Position numbers and translations under genes: made by a program. Positions 42,530 through 55,500 of a stretch of DNA of 64,000 bases are shown here, in pieces. The notes beneath the pieces are model-generated. The model was not told the DNA's origin, made no database searches, and saw nothing but the letters and a program-made list of their open reading frames with translations. Origin of the DNA: Chloranthus sessilifolius (lineage: Eukaryota; Streptophyta; Magnoliopsida; Chloranthales; Chloranthaceae); NCBI GenBank assembly GCA_021018995.1, contig CM037588.1, positions 88,572,765 through 88,636,764 on the forward strand, given 5' to 3'. Positions within the stretch are counted from its first letter, which is position 1; each line of letters begins with the position of its first letter.

Positions 42530-45500
42530 TATAAGTGTATTTTTATAGATGACAGGAAACTATAGCTTAGTGCTATAGTCAATCTTTTTAGTGCCAAGAA
42601 GAAGTAATTTTGTGTTAAGCTGAGGAGCTAATGAGTTTACAATGAATGCACCATGGTGGTTTACATCATTAGGGCTATTTTGCATGCATTGGGGTCCTAC
42701 AATCCTGCTGAGAGAGAAAGGTGGAGCTCAGACACTACACCTTGAGCAACTTCAAAACCAAGCAAAACAACAGCTGAAGCAATGCAATAGTGTGTGTGGG
42801 AAACAACAGTTGAAAGCAGTTGCATAACTATTGCTCTGATGCATTCAAATCCAATTTGCATGGCAGCTGCACCAATCTGCCAAAGCTTAGAGCCAGGCTG
42901 TTATTGATGTTGCCTCAACACACTCGAACAATGGTTGAAATCATTAAGGATGTGAGCACTTTAGTGCTGATGCACCAAGCTGCGAGCTTCAGATCCAGTA
43001 GGCATAGCTGCCTTGAATAACTCGAGTAGTTCCTTGTTGGATCAAATACCTTGAGCAGTAGCTGAAGCAGCCTTGTTGATCTCGAGCAATTCAATTGATG
43101 AAGGAATAGCTGAAGATCCAAAGACCTACACAATCGAGCAGTTTTTTGAAGTAAACCTAACTCTCGAGTAGTTTATAGGGTTGTCTTCTGCAACTCGAGC
43201 CATCAGAAATCAAGAGAATGATCCTCCGGCGCTTCACTCAACACGCCGAGCATACCGATCTATAATCGCTCGAGCGCTCAGTCGCACATATCATCCCCTC
43301 GAGTTGTTCACACTTGATGCCTTAAACCTGTCGAGCTATAGCAGCTACTAATTGAGCCCCTCGAGCAGTTCACTATGGTTGTCGAATGGTTCCTTGCAGC
43401 TTACATTTAAACCACTCGAGCTATATTTAATGAAGTCGAGCAGCTCAAGTGATGAAACTAAGAACCTACCGAGCTGCATGCTTAAACCCCTCGAGTGGTA
43501 TTACTGTTGTCGAGCAGTTCCAATGAACCTCACGAGTAGCTCAGCTGTTGCCATTTTAGAACTCGAGCAGCTACAGCGTGCACCATTAATACACTCGAGC
43601 ATATCTGAGGTTATAAGCTAAAGTTGTCAAGCACTAAATTTTTGTAGTCGAGCAGTTGCCCTTACCGGAAGTCCAACCTCTCGAGCTACAGACTTGAAGT
43701 TAAATGGTTTTAAGCTGAAATATATAGACACTTGAGTAGTTCATGTAGTGGAAACCAACCTCTTGAGTGTGTAGCTGAAGCCACTCGAGCAGTTCATGCA
43801 CTTGAAACTCATCCTCTTGATAGCCTCTCGAGCTGAAATTTTGAAGCCATTTGGGCAGTCAAGTAGTTGTCTAAAGCCTTAAAGCTGTCGAGCAGCTACA
43901 GAGCTTCTGTCTAAGCTGCTCGAGCACTTAAAAATGTTGTATTTCTGCTTGTCGGGCAGCTACACGAGAGCTTCTCGAGGTGCATTTTCTGAAGCTGAGA
44001 ACCTATCGAGCACTTAAATGAGCTATTTCATCATGTTGAGAGTTTCTCGAGTTACAAATGCTGAAGCTATCCAGCTACTCGAGAAGAATATCTGAAGCAA
44101 GCCATCCTCTCGAGAACTGCTCGAGATGAAAATTCTGAAGCCCATCTACTCAAGGCACGGGTTTCAGCTACTGTCTTCAACATTCAAGGGTATTTCTAAG
44201 GTTTCACAGCTTCTAGGGCACACATCCCAATGTGCATAACTGTCCCACAGTTCTCAAGGCATCTCTTGGTTGAAAATAAGCCATGACACCAGCTCCAAAA
44301 GTGGCTATTTCTGATTGGCTATTGCACACTATTGCTGTATGGATTGTCTATATATAGCTATATTTCATTTTGTAAAAATATCCAGAATAACTGGATGAAA
44401 GTTTAGTTTAGGGTTAAGGTTAGAGTTTTGGTTTCCTTTTTCTTTTTCTTTTTCTTCTTTCCTTAGCACAACAACAATTCTAGGCTAAAGCTTTGTATAG
44501 AAGCTAGGTTTATTTCAGCTTTGCAATCAGGTTTGTAATAATATAGTGAGCAATTTTAGGATTTTGCATAGACTATTGCCTTGAGGGAAAATCATTGTAA
44601 GTTATTTTTAGGCAATGAAATACCAAGTTTAATGCTCCATTTTAATCTATATTTTGTTGTGTTTTTAACATGAGCAGTATGGGCTTAACGCTCCTATGGT
44701 TGCTTGAGCTTGTAGCCTTGCAACCATGGTGGCAGTAGTAGTATTCTTGTTCTATCTCTAACCTCTGTGACTACGATATCCTCTGGGATAGCCTATGACC
44801 ATTTTAGTGGTTAGGGTATAGCCTTAAGGCTGGTCTGAATCATAGGGTTGAGCTGGATTCTTCTCCTCTGCACTTGTGCTTATAGCCAAGTGAGAGACAG
44901 CTGCAAACCCAACTCCTCTATTTTAGAATCTCATTTTTAGTGAATAGACCTGAGATCTTTTAGAGATTGTAGACTTGTGAGTTGGGTCAATGCAGGCTTT
45001 TTTGTAGCAATGACCAGCTGAATCTAAGTCCTTATTCAACCTGTGATTTCTTATGGTTCCCATTGATTTTCACAGACCGTTTGATGCTGTGGATGCATGA
45101 GCTTGTAGCCTTGCACACATGGTGTTTGCAATGGTTTTCTTGTTCCAATTTAATCCATTGACTGGATGAAATCCCTGGGATATTCTGTGACCATTCAAGT
45201 GGACAAAATATATCCCTAAGATCAGTTCATGCCTTTGGGTTATTATAGATTCTTCTACCTTGCAGATGTGCTTCTAGCCATCTGAAGGACTGCTACAGAT
45301 TCAATTCTTTATCTGAGTTGCAGAGCTGATTTACCCACAACTGCCTACTTCCTATTATTTTTACTTTATTTTCCCACACCATCATCCTTCTACCCCTTTC
45401 TTTAGCTATAGTTTATTCCTATTTTTTAGGTTAGATTAGTTTTGTGACACCTAAACACCCTCTCTTAACCTTGCTTTCTAATGTAGGTTTAGAGTTACCA

Positions 45501-45746
45501 AATCTGTAGCCAGATCTGGAGTTTATTATATGCCCTTAGGTTTTTAGATCATCACTCTCCGTGGGATAAACTCTTACTTATCAAAACTTGCTACAACAGC
45601 CCTGTATCTTGCAGGTTGTGTATAGATTGTTGTTTTGTGTTATTTCACTTCATTTCACTCCCCTTTCCAATTGTGCTTTTGTGCCATATTTGTACTACCA
45701 CACTCTTTTAAATAATAAATAACAACACAAGCAATTCTAACCAACA
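42530..45746 (+). mobile_element. Athila-type LTR of element F
   Basis: Ends ...CCAACA just before an Asp-tRNA type PBS. The last 1 kb matches 1300-2515. A TATA box (tatatatagc, about 44350) follows a TCGAG-rich array, then a T-rich stretch and an 'acaatcaggtttgtaata'-like region. The left boundary is uncertain (42500-42640) and no target duplication could be tested, because the other end of the element is missing. Confidence 0.65.
43020..44160 (+). repeat. TCGAG-motif array in the F LTR
   Basis: I count about 27 TCGAG motifs by eye, mostly within CTCGAGC or GTCGAGC and often followed by AGTT or AGCT. Spacing is irregular, usually 25-60 bp, and the sequence between is not otherwise repeated. 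Confidence 0.8.
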
Positions 45747-45752
45747 AGTTTT

Positions 45753-45770
45753 TGGCGCTGTTGCCAGGGA
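45753..45770 (+). other. Primer binding site of element F
   Basis: TGGCGCTGTTGCCAGGGA matches the Athila Asp-tRNA site TGGCGCCGTTGCCGGGGA at 16 of 18 positions. Confidence 0.85.
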
Positions 45771-47021
45771 GTTTTGATCTAAGTATAATAATCCGAGTTT
45801 ATTTTTTATTCTTTGTAGTTGTAGTGTTTGAATAAATTACAGCTGTAGTCTTAGGATTTAAAAAATTAAATAAATACACCATGTTGAGCCCTATTTCTTC
45901 AGGTTTTGATGGAGGAAATGAGTGTTGTTTAACAGTTGCTGTCATTAGTGAGATGGTGGATGTGAGCTCACCCAATCTGCTAGACTGGGCTGAGGTATGT
46001 GCTCAAAATTTTAAATTATGGACTGAAGAGGCCCCCACCCATGTCCTCCCTCAGCCATCTAAGGCATCTTTGCTGCCTTTTAATTGACTGTCCACCTACT
46101 GTGGAGTTGGAGCTGCTTCTTGAATTTCTCACCATTTCTCATGCAACTGCAACTGTTGAGTTGGAAGATCTCAGGTTTGATGTTGATGCAAAGGTATGAC
46201 TTTTCATTTTTATATTATAATTCTTTCCAATTTAGCTGAAATTCAAATGGGGTAACCAAATTTTTTAACATTCATGCACCCCCATCCGGACTGTTGTGTA
46301 AATGTTGTGTTTGTGTGATCTGATTTTGCATGAATCTTGCTTTAAAATGTGTGCTATTAATGTTGATAACTATTTGCCATCAATTTAGATTCATACTCAA
46401 ATCATTTTTAGGTAGTTGTGTTTAGGAATTTCCTGTTTTAGGTGTTTAGTATAGTTAATTATTTGTATATACCTACTATTTTAGTGTAATTTCTGATATA
46501 TATAGTTGATGTTTTAGGAACTGGTGTAGTTGCCTTGTTACCTTAGTTGTCATTTGGTATATTTTTTATTTTTCTCTTCCTTAGTATGATTTTCAGCAGT
46601 CTTTTATTTTAGTTTTCGCTTGATTTTCTGATGTAGTTTAGTATGTTTTTTTTTTATACACCTTGCTGTCCCTATTCATGTATGTTAAAATAGTGAGGAC
46701 ACTCTTTATCTTAGGTTTAGGGGTATGGCAGGGTGGTAGGCTAGTAAAATAGTTCATTTTAGTGTAGTGGTGTGGTAAATTGAGATAAAGAAAGTCAATT
46801 CCCACCTAATCATGCTAGAGAGAGAAAATTTTAAAAAATTTGCAGACATTTTAAAACTGAAAATCTTTAAAAAATTAGCACCTCCATGAAGTCAGCATCA
46901 AGAAAAAATTTCAATTAGTACTTAGTGAAATAGAGAGGAGAGAAAAATGTTAAAATATACCCCATGGATTAAATTGAAGACAATACCAAGGAGAGATAAA
47001 TGTGAAAAATGTGAAAATATA
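45771..47021 (+). other. Leader remnant of element F
   Basis: Follows the PBS. A short open frame at 45881-46087 (MLSPISSGFDGG) overlaps a second at 45999-46199; I recognise neither. Past 46200 the sequence is T-rich and non-coding. It ends at the junction with copy D near 47021, so gag and pol of F are not in the window. Confidence 0.5.
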
Positions 47022-49392
47022 CCTGTCCATTCCCAGTTCTCTGTATCAGCTCGCTTCTGATTGGAGCTGGTTGTGTGGCTTTAAATTGAAATGGGACTAT
47101 ACTGGTGTTGGGCCTAGTATGTGTGACATTTTATACCTCTGCCCCGGTTCTTCTATCATTCTTCTGCTCTGAGAATCTCCTGATCCCGCTGGCCCCATCG
47201 AATACATTCTTGCTCAAATGCCCTTCCCTAATAGCGTCTTCACAATGATTAATGTTCTTCACCAAATCAGTAAAGCTAAACTTCTTGGTATTTTTTGAGA
47301 TCATCTCGATCAACTCATCGTCGGGTATTCTGTTTCTTACCTGAGCTGCCAGTGCTCTCCAACACCTAAGGTAATCATTAAAGGTTTCATTAGAGTTCTA
47401 CTTTAAACGGGCCAAATCTGACTTATGAGGCTCAATGTCTATGTTGTGGACATACTATTCTTGAAACAGATGAGTCAGATCCTTCCATGTCTTTATCATG
47501 GACGGTTCTAGGGATGTGAAACACCTTAGGGCTGGGCCCGTCAGGCTTTTTTGGAAGGCCCTTATAAGTAGACGCTCCTCCCCCCCATATTGGCACATGT
47601 CCCCACAGTAGGACTTGAGGTGTGTGATGGGTTGCCAGTGCCTTTATATTTATCAAAAATCGGCATTTTGAATTTTGGGGTTAAGGAGGCTTCAGTAAAT
47701 AAGCACAAGTTTGAGAAGTCCATGGCATGGATTTCGGCTCCACCCATTATTCACAGCTGCTTTTGGATTTTGTCCAATTGTTCTTTCAACTGCTTAGACT
47801 CTTTGGATAGTGGGGTGGTTTTTTCAACGGTCGGCCTTGATTAACTTTGTGCTACCGGGGGGTTGGTGATTATGGGTGGGGGATTGATGCTGGCAAATGC
47901 CCCAACGTAAGCTCCACTACTCTTGATCTCATCTTTCTCATATTATGGGTCTATATATGGTACAGTGATGGTGAGATTTTCTTGTTAGGGCTGGCTAGGC
48001 TGGATAGGTGCTAGGTGGGACCATTGGAGGGGAAAATTTTGTGGAGTGATAGGATGAGTGGGACTTGGATTTTGGGTGAAGCCCTGATGGGGCCACTGAG
48101 TTTGAGGGAAAGCTTGGAGATGGCTTTGGGGTGCTGGGACATGGGTGAATTGGGGTTGATGGAGGCTAGGTGCTAGGCTTCCGCCATGGGCTGGGTGCGA
48201 GGCTTGTGTGTGATTGAGGTATTGAGGGAATTGTGGAGGGTATGGGTATGTGGACCCAAGGTTTGGGCCTTGTTGGGCTTGGGTATTGGATGGGGGAGGG
48301 GTTTGGGCTGTAAGGCCTTGGAAAAATTTGGCCCATTGGGCTTTGTTGGCTTTGGGCTATTGGGCCCTGGTCTATCTGGCCCATTTGGCCTTAGTGTGTT
48401 TGGCCCATTGGGCGTCGATGGGTTTGGCCCATTAGGCCTGGAATGGTGTGGGTGATGGGGGCTCAGGTCATTGGGCCTTGGTAGGTGTGGGTTATGGGGG
48501 TTTAGGCCTTTGGGCCTTGGTGGGTTTGAGGTAATGTCACATGGAGGCTTGAGAATGTGGAGATGATGGGTTGGAAGATGTGTGGTGAGAATGAGAAGAG
48601 ATGTTTTAGGAGGCTTTCCAACTAGTGTAAGCCTAGACCATTTCATCCATCATGTCCATTGGAGAGGGATTGGATGGAGGTGGTTCATTTGAGGATATTT
48701 GGGGTATGGATGATGTAGATGTGTGAGAAAAATTAGGCATGGCCCCTGTAAAATTGGGCATGACTTAGTAAATGGGGGGATATGGGGTGGATCGAAGAAA
48801 TTGGGCATGGCATGGGTAAATGCGGGTGGATTGGATATATGTTGGGAAGATGAAGAGTGGGGTATGGTTTGGGGTAATGATGGGAAATGAGGTGTTGGAT
48901 TTTGGGAAAATATGGGAAACTACCTATGTTGGATGTGGAGGGGGATGGGGTAAATCTTGGGTGGTGGAGGGAGGATGGAACATATATTGTGTGGATGGAC
49001 GTGAGAAATTGGGTATGTTGGAGGCGGAGGGAAAATGGGGTATATTGGATGTGAATGGGGGAAAATTTTGCATGGAGGATGGGTTGGGTTTGGGTGTACT
49101 TGGAGTGGATGTGGGGAAATGAGGTGTATGTGGGGTGGATGTGCATGGATTTTGGGTAGATGTGGATGAGAAAATAGGTGCACCGAATGGCCCGGTGACG
49201 GCGAATGGGGATTGGGTGAGGGGGTTGGATGTGAAGACCTCCTCCATATGGGAATGAGTTGGGGAATGTAGTGGGGATGAATTGGGACCGGCGTATGCCG
49301 GATCCACTGCCCACGACATGGCTTTATGGCCGGTGGGGTACGGGTGCCTTGGATGGGGCGTGTAAAGTTTTCTCCTTCCTCACCTACGGGAC
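47022..49392 (-). mobile_element. Tat-lineage copy D, gag end only (fossil)
   Basis: Collinear with 17960-20300 of element A: gag (MIEMISKNTKKFSFTDLVKN, then NINHCEDAIREGHLSKNVF), the PNGP-rich stretch (48173-48646) and the Pro/His-rich extension to GEEGENFTRPIQGTRTPPAI. It is broken off by F remnants on the left and by the start of element E at 49393 on the right. Confidence 0.75.
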
Positions 49393-49450
49393 TGTAGACA
49401 CCCCTATTTTGCCCTCTCGAAATATACAAATTTGTTCGGCTAACCTTTGA

Positions 49451-49945
49451 CCTCATAACCCAAATTGGGACCATGTGCTGAAACAATAGTATATGACTGA
49501 AGACAGGCAGAAACAATAGCTCTGTGACTCAAGCCCCATGACCCTAACATAGGGACCATGCACTGAAACAATTGTACATGGCTGAACATAGGCTGAAACA
49601 ATAGCTCTATGGCTCAGATCCCAACCTAACGAGACTATATACTGAAACAATAGTGTGTAGTCAGAATACAGACTGAAACAATAGTCTTGCATTTCAGACC
49701 CCTTTGCCCTCATATTGGGACCATATGCTGAAATAATAACATATGGCTGGACACAGGCTGAAACAATAGCTCTGTGGCTCAGGCCCCATAAATCTAACGC
49801 GGGGACCATGCACTGAAACAATAGTACATGCTGAACCCAGGTTGAAATAATAGCTCTGTGGCTCAAATCCCAATGTAGGGAGACTATATACTAAAACAAT
49901 AGTATATAGTTGAAATGCAGGCTGAAACAATAGTCTGGCATTTCA
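49451..49945 (+). repeat. 250-bp tandem duplication built of CTGAAACAATAG units
   Basis: 'attgggaccat' recurs at about 49464 and 49714. Within each half, CTGAAACAATAG or a close variant recurs about every 40 bp, alternating with 'gctctgtggctca'-like blocks. Confidence 0.8.
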
Positions 49946-51059
49946 AACCCGACCCGGACTCGGATAGCCCTGAATTACTTGCCTAAAACCACGTGCGCAA
50001 TTCGACTATACGCCAGACCACAAATGTGTAATCAGTTCCCCTTCCTCGATCACGCGCTTCATATGAAATGCGTGATCAGATTGAGTGCCCCACCATCAGC
50101 GCACAATCGGCCTACGCCCGACCTAGTCTTACAGTCCTTGACCCCCAAGTTTCCTCGATTAAACACTTTGAAAGAGGCACTTAATTTGATTGCGAACCTT
50201 AAAATGGACGCGCAATTAGTTCTAAGGCTCCTTTGAGTCGATGACCCACTCAAAGAAATTAAACCAGAGAATGGCGTAACTTGGTTAAGCGAAAAAATAG
50301 GGCATTTAATTGGAGAAAAACCTATAAAAGATTTTTTTCTTAATTCGCCCAGGGAGGCTAGCAATTTTCGAGAGAGAAAAGATTTTTTGGGGATTTTGAA
50401 ACCAAAGAACTTCGAGAACGAATACATAGAGCAACCTAGCCATGATTTCAAAATTCAAGCTTAGAATCTTCGAGGTTTCTCTTCGCAGCCCCGGTCCTAG
50501 GTAAAAATCTTAGTTTTAGATTTAAGATTTCTCTTAGTTTTAATTATTAATATTAGTTCGCAGTTTTATACCGTAGCACCTTTTTTATACCGTAATCTTC
50601 AATATCTAGTTCTAGTTCCCCGTTTCTAGCACAAGCCCTTAATCTGACGATTTAATTTACCGACCCTAGACTTTAATTCCGTTCAAAAATCTTAATTTCC
50701 AGTCCTACCATTAATCTCTGGTTCTAGTTCTTAGGTTCTAGAAACAGTCCTTAATCATACAGTCAGATTTTTGGATTTTCGACCCGAATTCAGTCCTAGA
50801 ATTTTAAATTTTAATTTTAATTCCTTAGTTTAGTACTTTTAAAATATCCTATACGTTATTTTAGTTTTCTATAATTCTAATTTCTCAATTTAATTCATAA
50901 TTATTATCTCAAAATCGACACTGAAAATCCAAAAATACCATTTTTATAACCTAAAATCTAATTTATCTTTAATCTCAGCCACCCAATTTGCTCAAGTGAG
51001 TTTACAGAGGATACTCGGGAACGAGGCCGATCCTCCTTAACATAGTGGGCCCAAACCCT

Positions 51060-51720
51060 TTTTTTTAAAAATTATTTAGTTGCTTTAATTAGGATTAGAA
51101 AATCAGTTCCATAATTTCTTCTCAGAATTTTAGTACAATTAAGTTACATGTTTTTTTTATTACTAAATCTTTACAATTCATTGCTTCGATTATAATTCTA
51201 GAAAAAAATTAGTTCCCTTATTTTAATTGGATTTTAGTATAGATAATTCATTACTTTAATTAGAATCATAGGATAATTAATTTCTCACTCTAATCGTAAT
51301 TCTAGTAAAATTAGTCTCTTTATTTTAATTAGAGTTTTAGTAGAATTAGTTCCCTATTTCAATTAGAATTCTGGTAGGACTTATAATTGCTCTAATTATA
51401 ATTTCAGTCAAATTATTATTTGTTTTGATTAGAATTTCAATACAATTAGTATACTTGCTTTACTTAGAATTCCAGTATAATTAGCATGCTTGATTTAATT
51501 AGAGTCTCATTAAGAATTAATATACCTACATCCCTAGTACAATTAGGAGACCGATATCAATTGGACTTTTAGTAGTATTAGGACACTAAATTAATTGGAA
51601 CTCTAATAAGATTTGGAAACTAAAATTAATTAGACTCCTGATAGAATTAGAATAATAGATTAAATCAACTATAGTAAACCACACGGTTAAACTCACAACA
51701 GAATTGGGAAGTCTAAACTA
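51060..51720 (+). repeat. Degenerate AT-rich array, unit about 40-45 bp
   Basis: Around fifteen units resemble TTTAATTAGAATTTTAGTA then GAATTAGT. Spacing and sequence drift, so the array is old. It carries no coding signal. Confidence 0.65.
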
Positions 51721-51990
51721 ATTAGAACCACAACAATAACGGGAAATAAAAGGAAAACTAAACTATCCAAATTATAAAGAGAGACATAGCTGCTGACGTT
51801 CACAGGCGGACGATTCAGTAAAGAAGTAGCCCATACCCACTCTAAAGCATGATCATTGACGTATTGTAGTGTTGTTAAATATCTACAGCTGGCAATCGCA
51901 ACAAACTAGGAACCTTTCTAGAAAAAACCCTCCTTTTTATTTTACCTTCACAATTCCAAACGCCGCATCGCTAGAGTCCACTTGAACATA

Positions 51991-52015
51991 ATTGGAGCCA
52001 CTGATTCAACGGGGA
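51991..52015 (+). other. Probable primer binding site of element E
   Basis: Reads ATTGGAGCCACTGATTCAAC then GGGGATCGAG, two bases after the presumed LTR end. It resembles the TTGGCGCC...GGGGATCGA sites of some Tat elements, but is diverged. Confidence 0.45.
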
Positions 52016-52227
52016 TCGAGAGGAACCCAGAAAAAGCGTGCACCAATAGACTGGCGATCACGATGGGACACTTTTACAAATTCCTTTTTCTTAGATAGTT
52101 AGTTTTTATTTTACTTCCCTGTTTTCCTTTCCATCGTATCATTTAGATTCCCTTTAAAATATATGAGTCTTCATTAATGATTCGAGATGTCTGGTATACG
52201 AAGACTTAGTTTAGGAGACCCACCATT

Positions 52228-53840
52228 GTGGGGTATCATAACAACCCTGCGTACGAGGAAGGACCACTTTACAATTCTAGTCCACAGCAACCTGAGATTA
52301 ACATGACTGGCGAGCAAGAAAATCCCTTCTCTACCCCACACACCGGTAATAATCATAATGGGAGAGATGGTCACACTCGACAAAACCTTAATGCTCAACA
52401 AATCGTAGAGCTCAGCATTCAAAGAATACAAAGAGGAGACGATGACTCTGAGGAATTACTTTTCAGATTAGCCGCTGCATACGAAACCGTTAGGTCACGA
52501 TAATTTTCAGAAGAATAAGAACAACACGAGAGGCCACCTCCTACCCCGAGCACAAAGTCAGCTCGGGCCACACCATTGAGACATCCTGGTCACACATTCT
52601 TCAATGATGACTCTCTAGTCAAGGTTTGCTAATGGGTCGGTCCAAAAGACAGCACCGTTAAAATTAAAGATATCTCTAAAATGCTCGATGAGTACATGGC
52701 CAAGAGAGAGCGCCCCGGTCACTCATTCAGATTCGACAAATTTTGCCGGGACGTTGAATTTAATTTACCAATAGGATTAAAACAATCGAAATTTACCAAA
52801 TATAATGGCACGGGAAATCTGAATCATCACTTGGCCCATTTTTGTAACGATTGTCGGCCCATACATAATAATCAAGAACTTCTCATTCATTATTTCCATC
52901 GCTCATCAGAAGGAGAAGCTTTTGATTAGTTTGCAGGACTCTCACTTTATAAGATAGAGACCGTCAATGATTTGGTCGATCAATTCCTAGACCAATACAA
53001 ATGCTTGATCCAAGAGATGGTCAGCTACAGTGATTTGATGGCAGCCAAGCAAGGACCCGATGAAGAATTCACCAACTTAGTCGCCCGATGGATGAAACTT
53101 GTTGCCAAGATCGGCACTTCAATGAAAGAGAAGGACTCGGCAGACATTATCATCAATAACACTAAAGAACCGTTAAAGAGTGCACTTGTCATAAGTGAAT
53201 GCCCCGACTTCCTGCACTCCACTCTCGGGCATTCCGACTAGCACGACACATTAAAGGCGGAGACCTTGCTCTATCCATAGTCACATCGAAAGTAGGCTCT
53301 TCCAGTGAATCAAAATCGAAAAATAATAAGAAAGCCTTAGGAACCGAGTAGGTCAACACTGTTGTTAACCAAGGATAAAACTCTGGTAATGAGAATTTTC
53401 AACCGTGAAATTTTGGGCAAAATTAGAATCAGCAATGATACACAGACCAAAACCAAGGCGCTAATCAACAAAGTTATGTAAACCAAAACCATGGCCAGAA
53501 CTAGAATCAAGCCCAGTATCAAAATAGAAACCAATATCCCGACACCTACCAGAATCAAAATACAACGCAGAACCGACCGACCCATGGGCCGAATTATAAT
53601 AACGTACCCCCACCGCAAAACTTCAATCTAGCTAGAGGCCCCTACCAGCCGAGGTGGGAATACTACCCTCCTTTACCGGATATGATTTCCAACAACTTTC
53701 ATCTCATCAACACTCAGGATCTCCTCCGATTCCCGTAAGAAAGTCCTCGCCCATGGCCGACCAACTTAGACTATGGTAAATACTGTGCTTTCCATCTATA
53801 CGAGCGACATACCCTAGAAGACTGTTGGGTCCCCAGGGCC
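52228..53840 (+). pseudogene. gag of element E
   Basis: Blocks include NAQQIVELSIQRIQRGDD, MLDEYMAKRERPGHSFRFDK, FTKYNGTGNLNHHLAHFCND and FLDQYKCLIQEMVSYSDLMA. A long Asn/Gln-rich stretch (53340-53640) follows. Near 53785 lies a zinc-knuckle-like YCAFHLYERHTLEDC. The order is typical for Tat gag. It has several breaks. Confidence 0.75.
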
Positions 53841-54666
53841 ATAATCTATGACATAAATGACTGAAATCAGAACGATTAGGAAGCACTTAGGAATCCTGGC
53901 CCTAAAAATAGCCAACCCCAATAAAATCTAGGGATCATTAATAACCCCATGCCCAACCATAACTAAGCAACACCGGCTCAGATCAGTACCGTAGATCTCT
54001 TTGGTCGATCCTCCTTCTAGCCTTCCAACTTAATCACTCGCATTCAACCCTCTAATACTTCCACCACACTAGCGAGAGTTCCTTCACCCCCGCATCCCTT
54101 GGTCTTGATCACTCACATCGCCCCTTATTCGAAATTCACTCAGATATGAGTCCATTCCTTTAGGGACAGGAGACCATTCCTTCGTAGTCACCTGCCAAAA
54201 CCTTCAACCCCTCTAAATCTTAAACCAACACCATTACCACTCCCTTCATCTGATTTTGAATCCGAGTACGAAGATCACGTTCTTCAAACTGCAGCCTAAA
54301 TTGCTGTATGGGTAGAAAGTGTCACCCGAAAGACTCCAAGCTAGGAGAATGAAACAAAGACTGAGTGTTTGTCAAACATAGAAGAAAGTGAGCACGAAGA
54401 ACATCCCGACTCATGCGAGACCCTGGTCTCTACTTTTCTAGAAGAGAAAGATTACACACAGTACCTCCCACCTTGGAGCGGCACCATGCAGGTAAGCGCT
54501 CCAACCTCGAATTCCACTCACTTCACAAATGTATTTGCATCGAGCCACACCGGGTTGCTCGATTATTAAGTCAAGAACCAATTATCCACCTTCGCCTTTC
54601 CCTCAAAATAAGGATTTCGCGAACGCATAGCCACCAAAGGGGAGTATAAGAGAAAGAGAGGTTAAC

Positions 54667-55500
54667 TTGTCGCCCCCACCTCACATTTTTCCTTCACCAA
54701 TTCCTACACCTCAACCAATCCAATCACCTGCACCCAAGGCTCATCGGCTAGGCAAAGAAATAACACTCGATCCAGGGCAAGAATATGACCTTTTACGGCA
54801 TCTCCAAAAGATCTCGGCCCAGATATCCATACTAGAGCTCATCAAGAAATTGCCTGACCATCACAGGTTATTGATAAGGACACTTGAAGACACACAAATG
54901 GATGAGGATACAACCCTAGATGAGCTTCATCAAATAACCTTGATCATGGCGCAACCTCCAGCGCTCATTTTCATAGATGCAGACATGCCTAAAGAGTCCC
55001 TCCGTAGGAGTACAACTCCCATATATCTTACAGTCATAATTTGAGGGTTCTCCGTAACCCATGCGTTGGTCGATATAGGAGCAGGACTCAATATTTTCCC
55101 TCTCACAATGTTAAAGACGTTCGAATACACAAAGCAGGATGTCAGGCCCTCGACACTATCACTCATAGCTTATGATGGCTAGCGTCACTTTATTAATGGA
55201 ACTATCAAGCTATAGGTTCGCCTTGGACTTGTAACGAAAGTTGTCACCTTTCATATTTCTGATTTTGCTAGTACGTACAATCTTATCTTAGGAAGAAAAT
55301 GGTTAGATTCAATGAAGGCTGTCACATCCACATACTATCAATGCGTCAAATTCCCGTATGAGGACTCTATTGTACGTATATACACTGACGCAGCCCTGCA
55401 GGAGATGGATATTGATTACGCAACAAGTATTCTGACAACCCATGATTCTGTATTGAACACGGGCCACATTCAAAAGACTCGAATCCCTGATGAGAACTGT
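54667..55500 (+). pseudogene. Protease region of element E
   Basis: The frame has LRHLQKISAQISILELIKKL, then THALVDIGAGLNIFPL (the aspartic protease active-site region, D-GA type) and STYNLILGRKWLDSM near the C-terminus. It is recognisably retroviral-type and lies between gag and RT. Confidence 0.75.

Larger units (their letters stand above)
49393..51988 (+). repeat. 5' LTR of element E
   Basis: Starts TGTAGACACCCCTATTTTGC, a classic Tat LTR start, and ends TTGAACA before the PBS. It contains two private arrays: a 250-bp duplication of CTGAAACAATAG-rich DNA (49451-49945) and an AT-rich degenerate array (51060-51720). The 3' end is less certain than the 5' end. Confidence 0.7.

Noticed and set aside
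49374-49392. CCTCACCTACGGGA occurs both next to the start of element E and inside its integrase (about 60501-60514)
   Set aside because: The two sit in different sequence contexts and opposite coding strands, and the match is only about 15 bp. A conserved peptide and chance explain it; no target duplication or template switch is supported.
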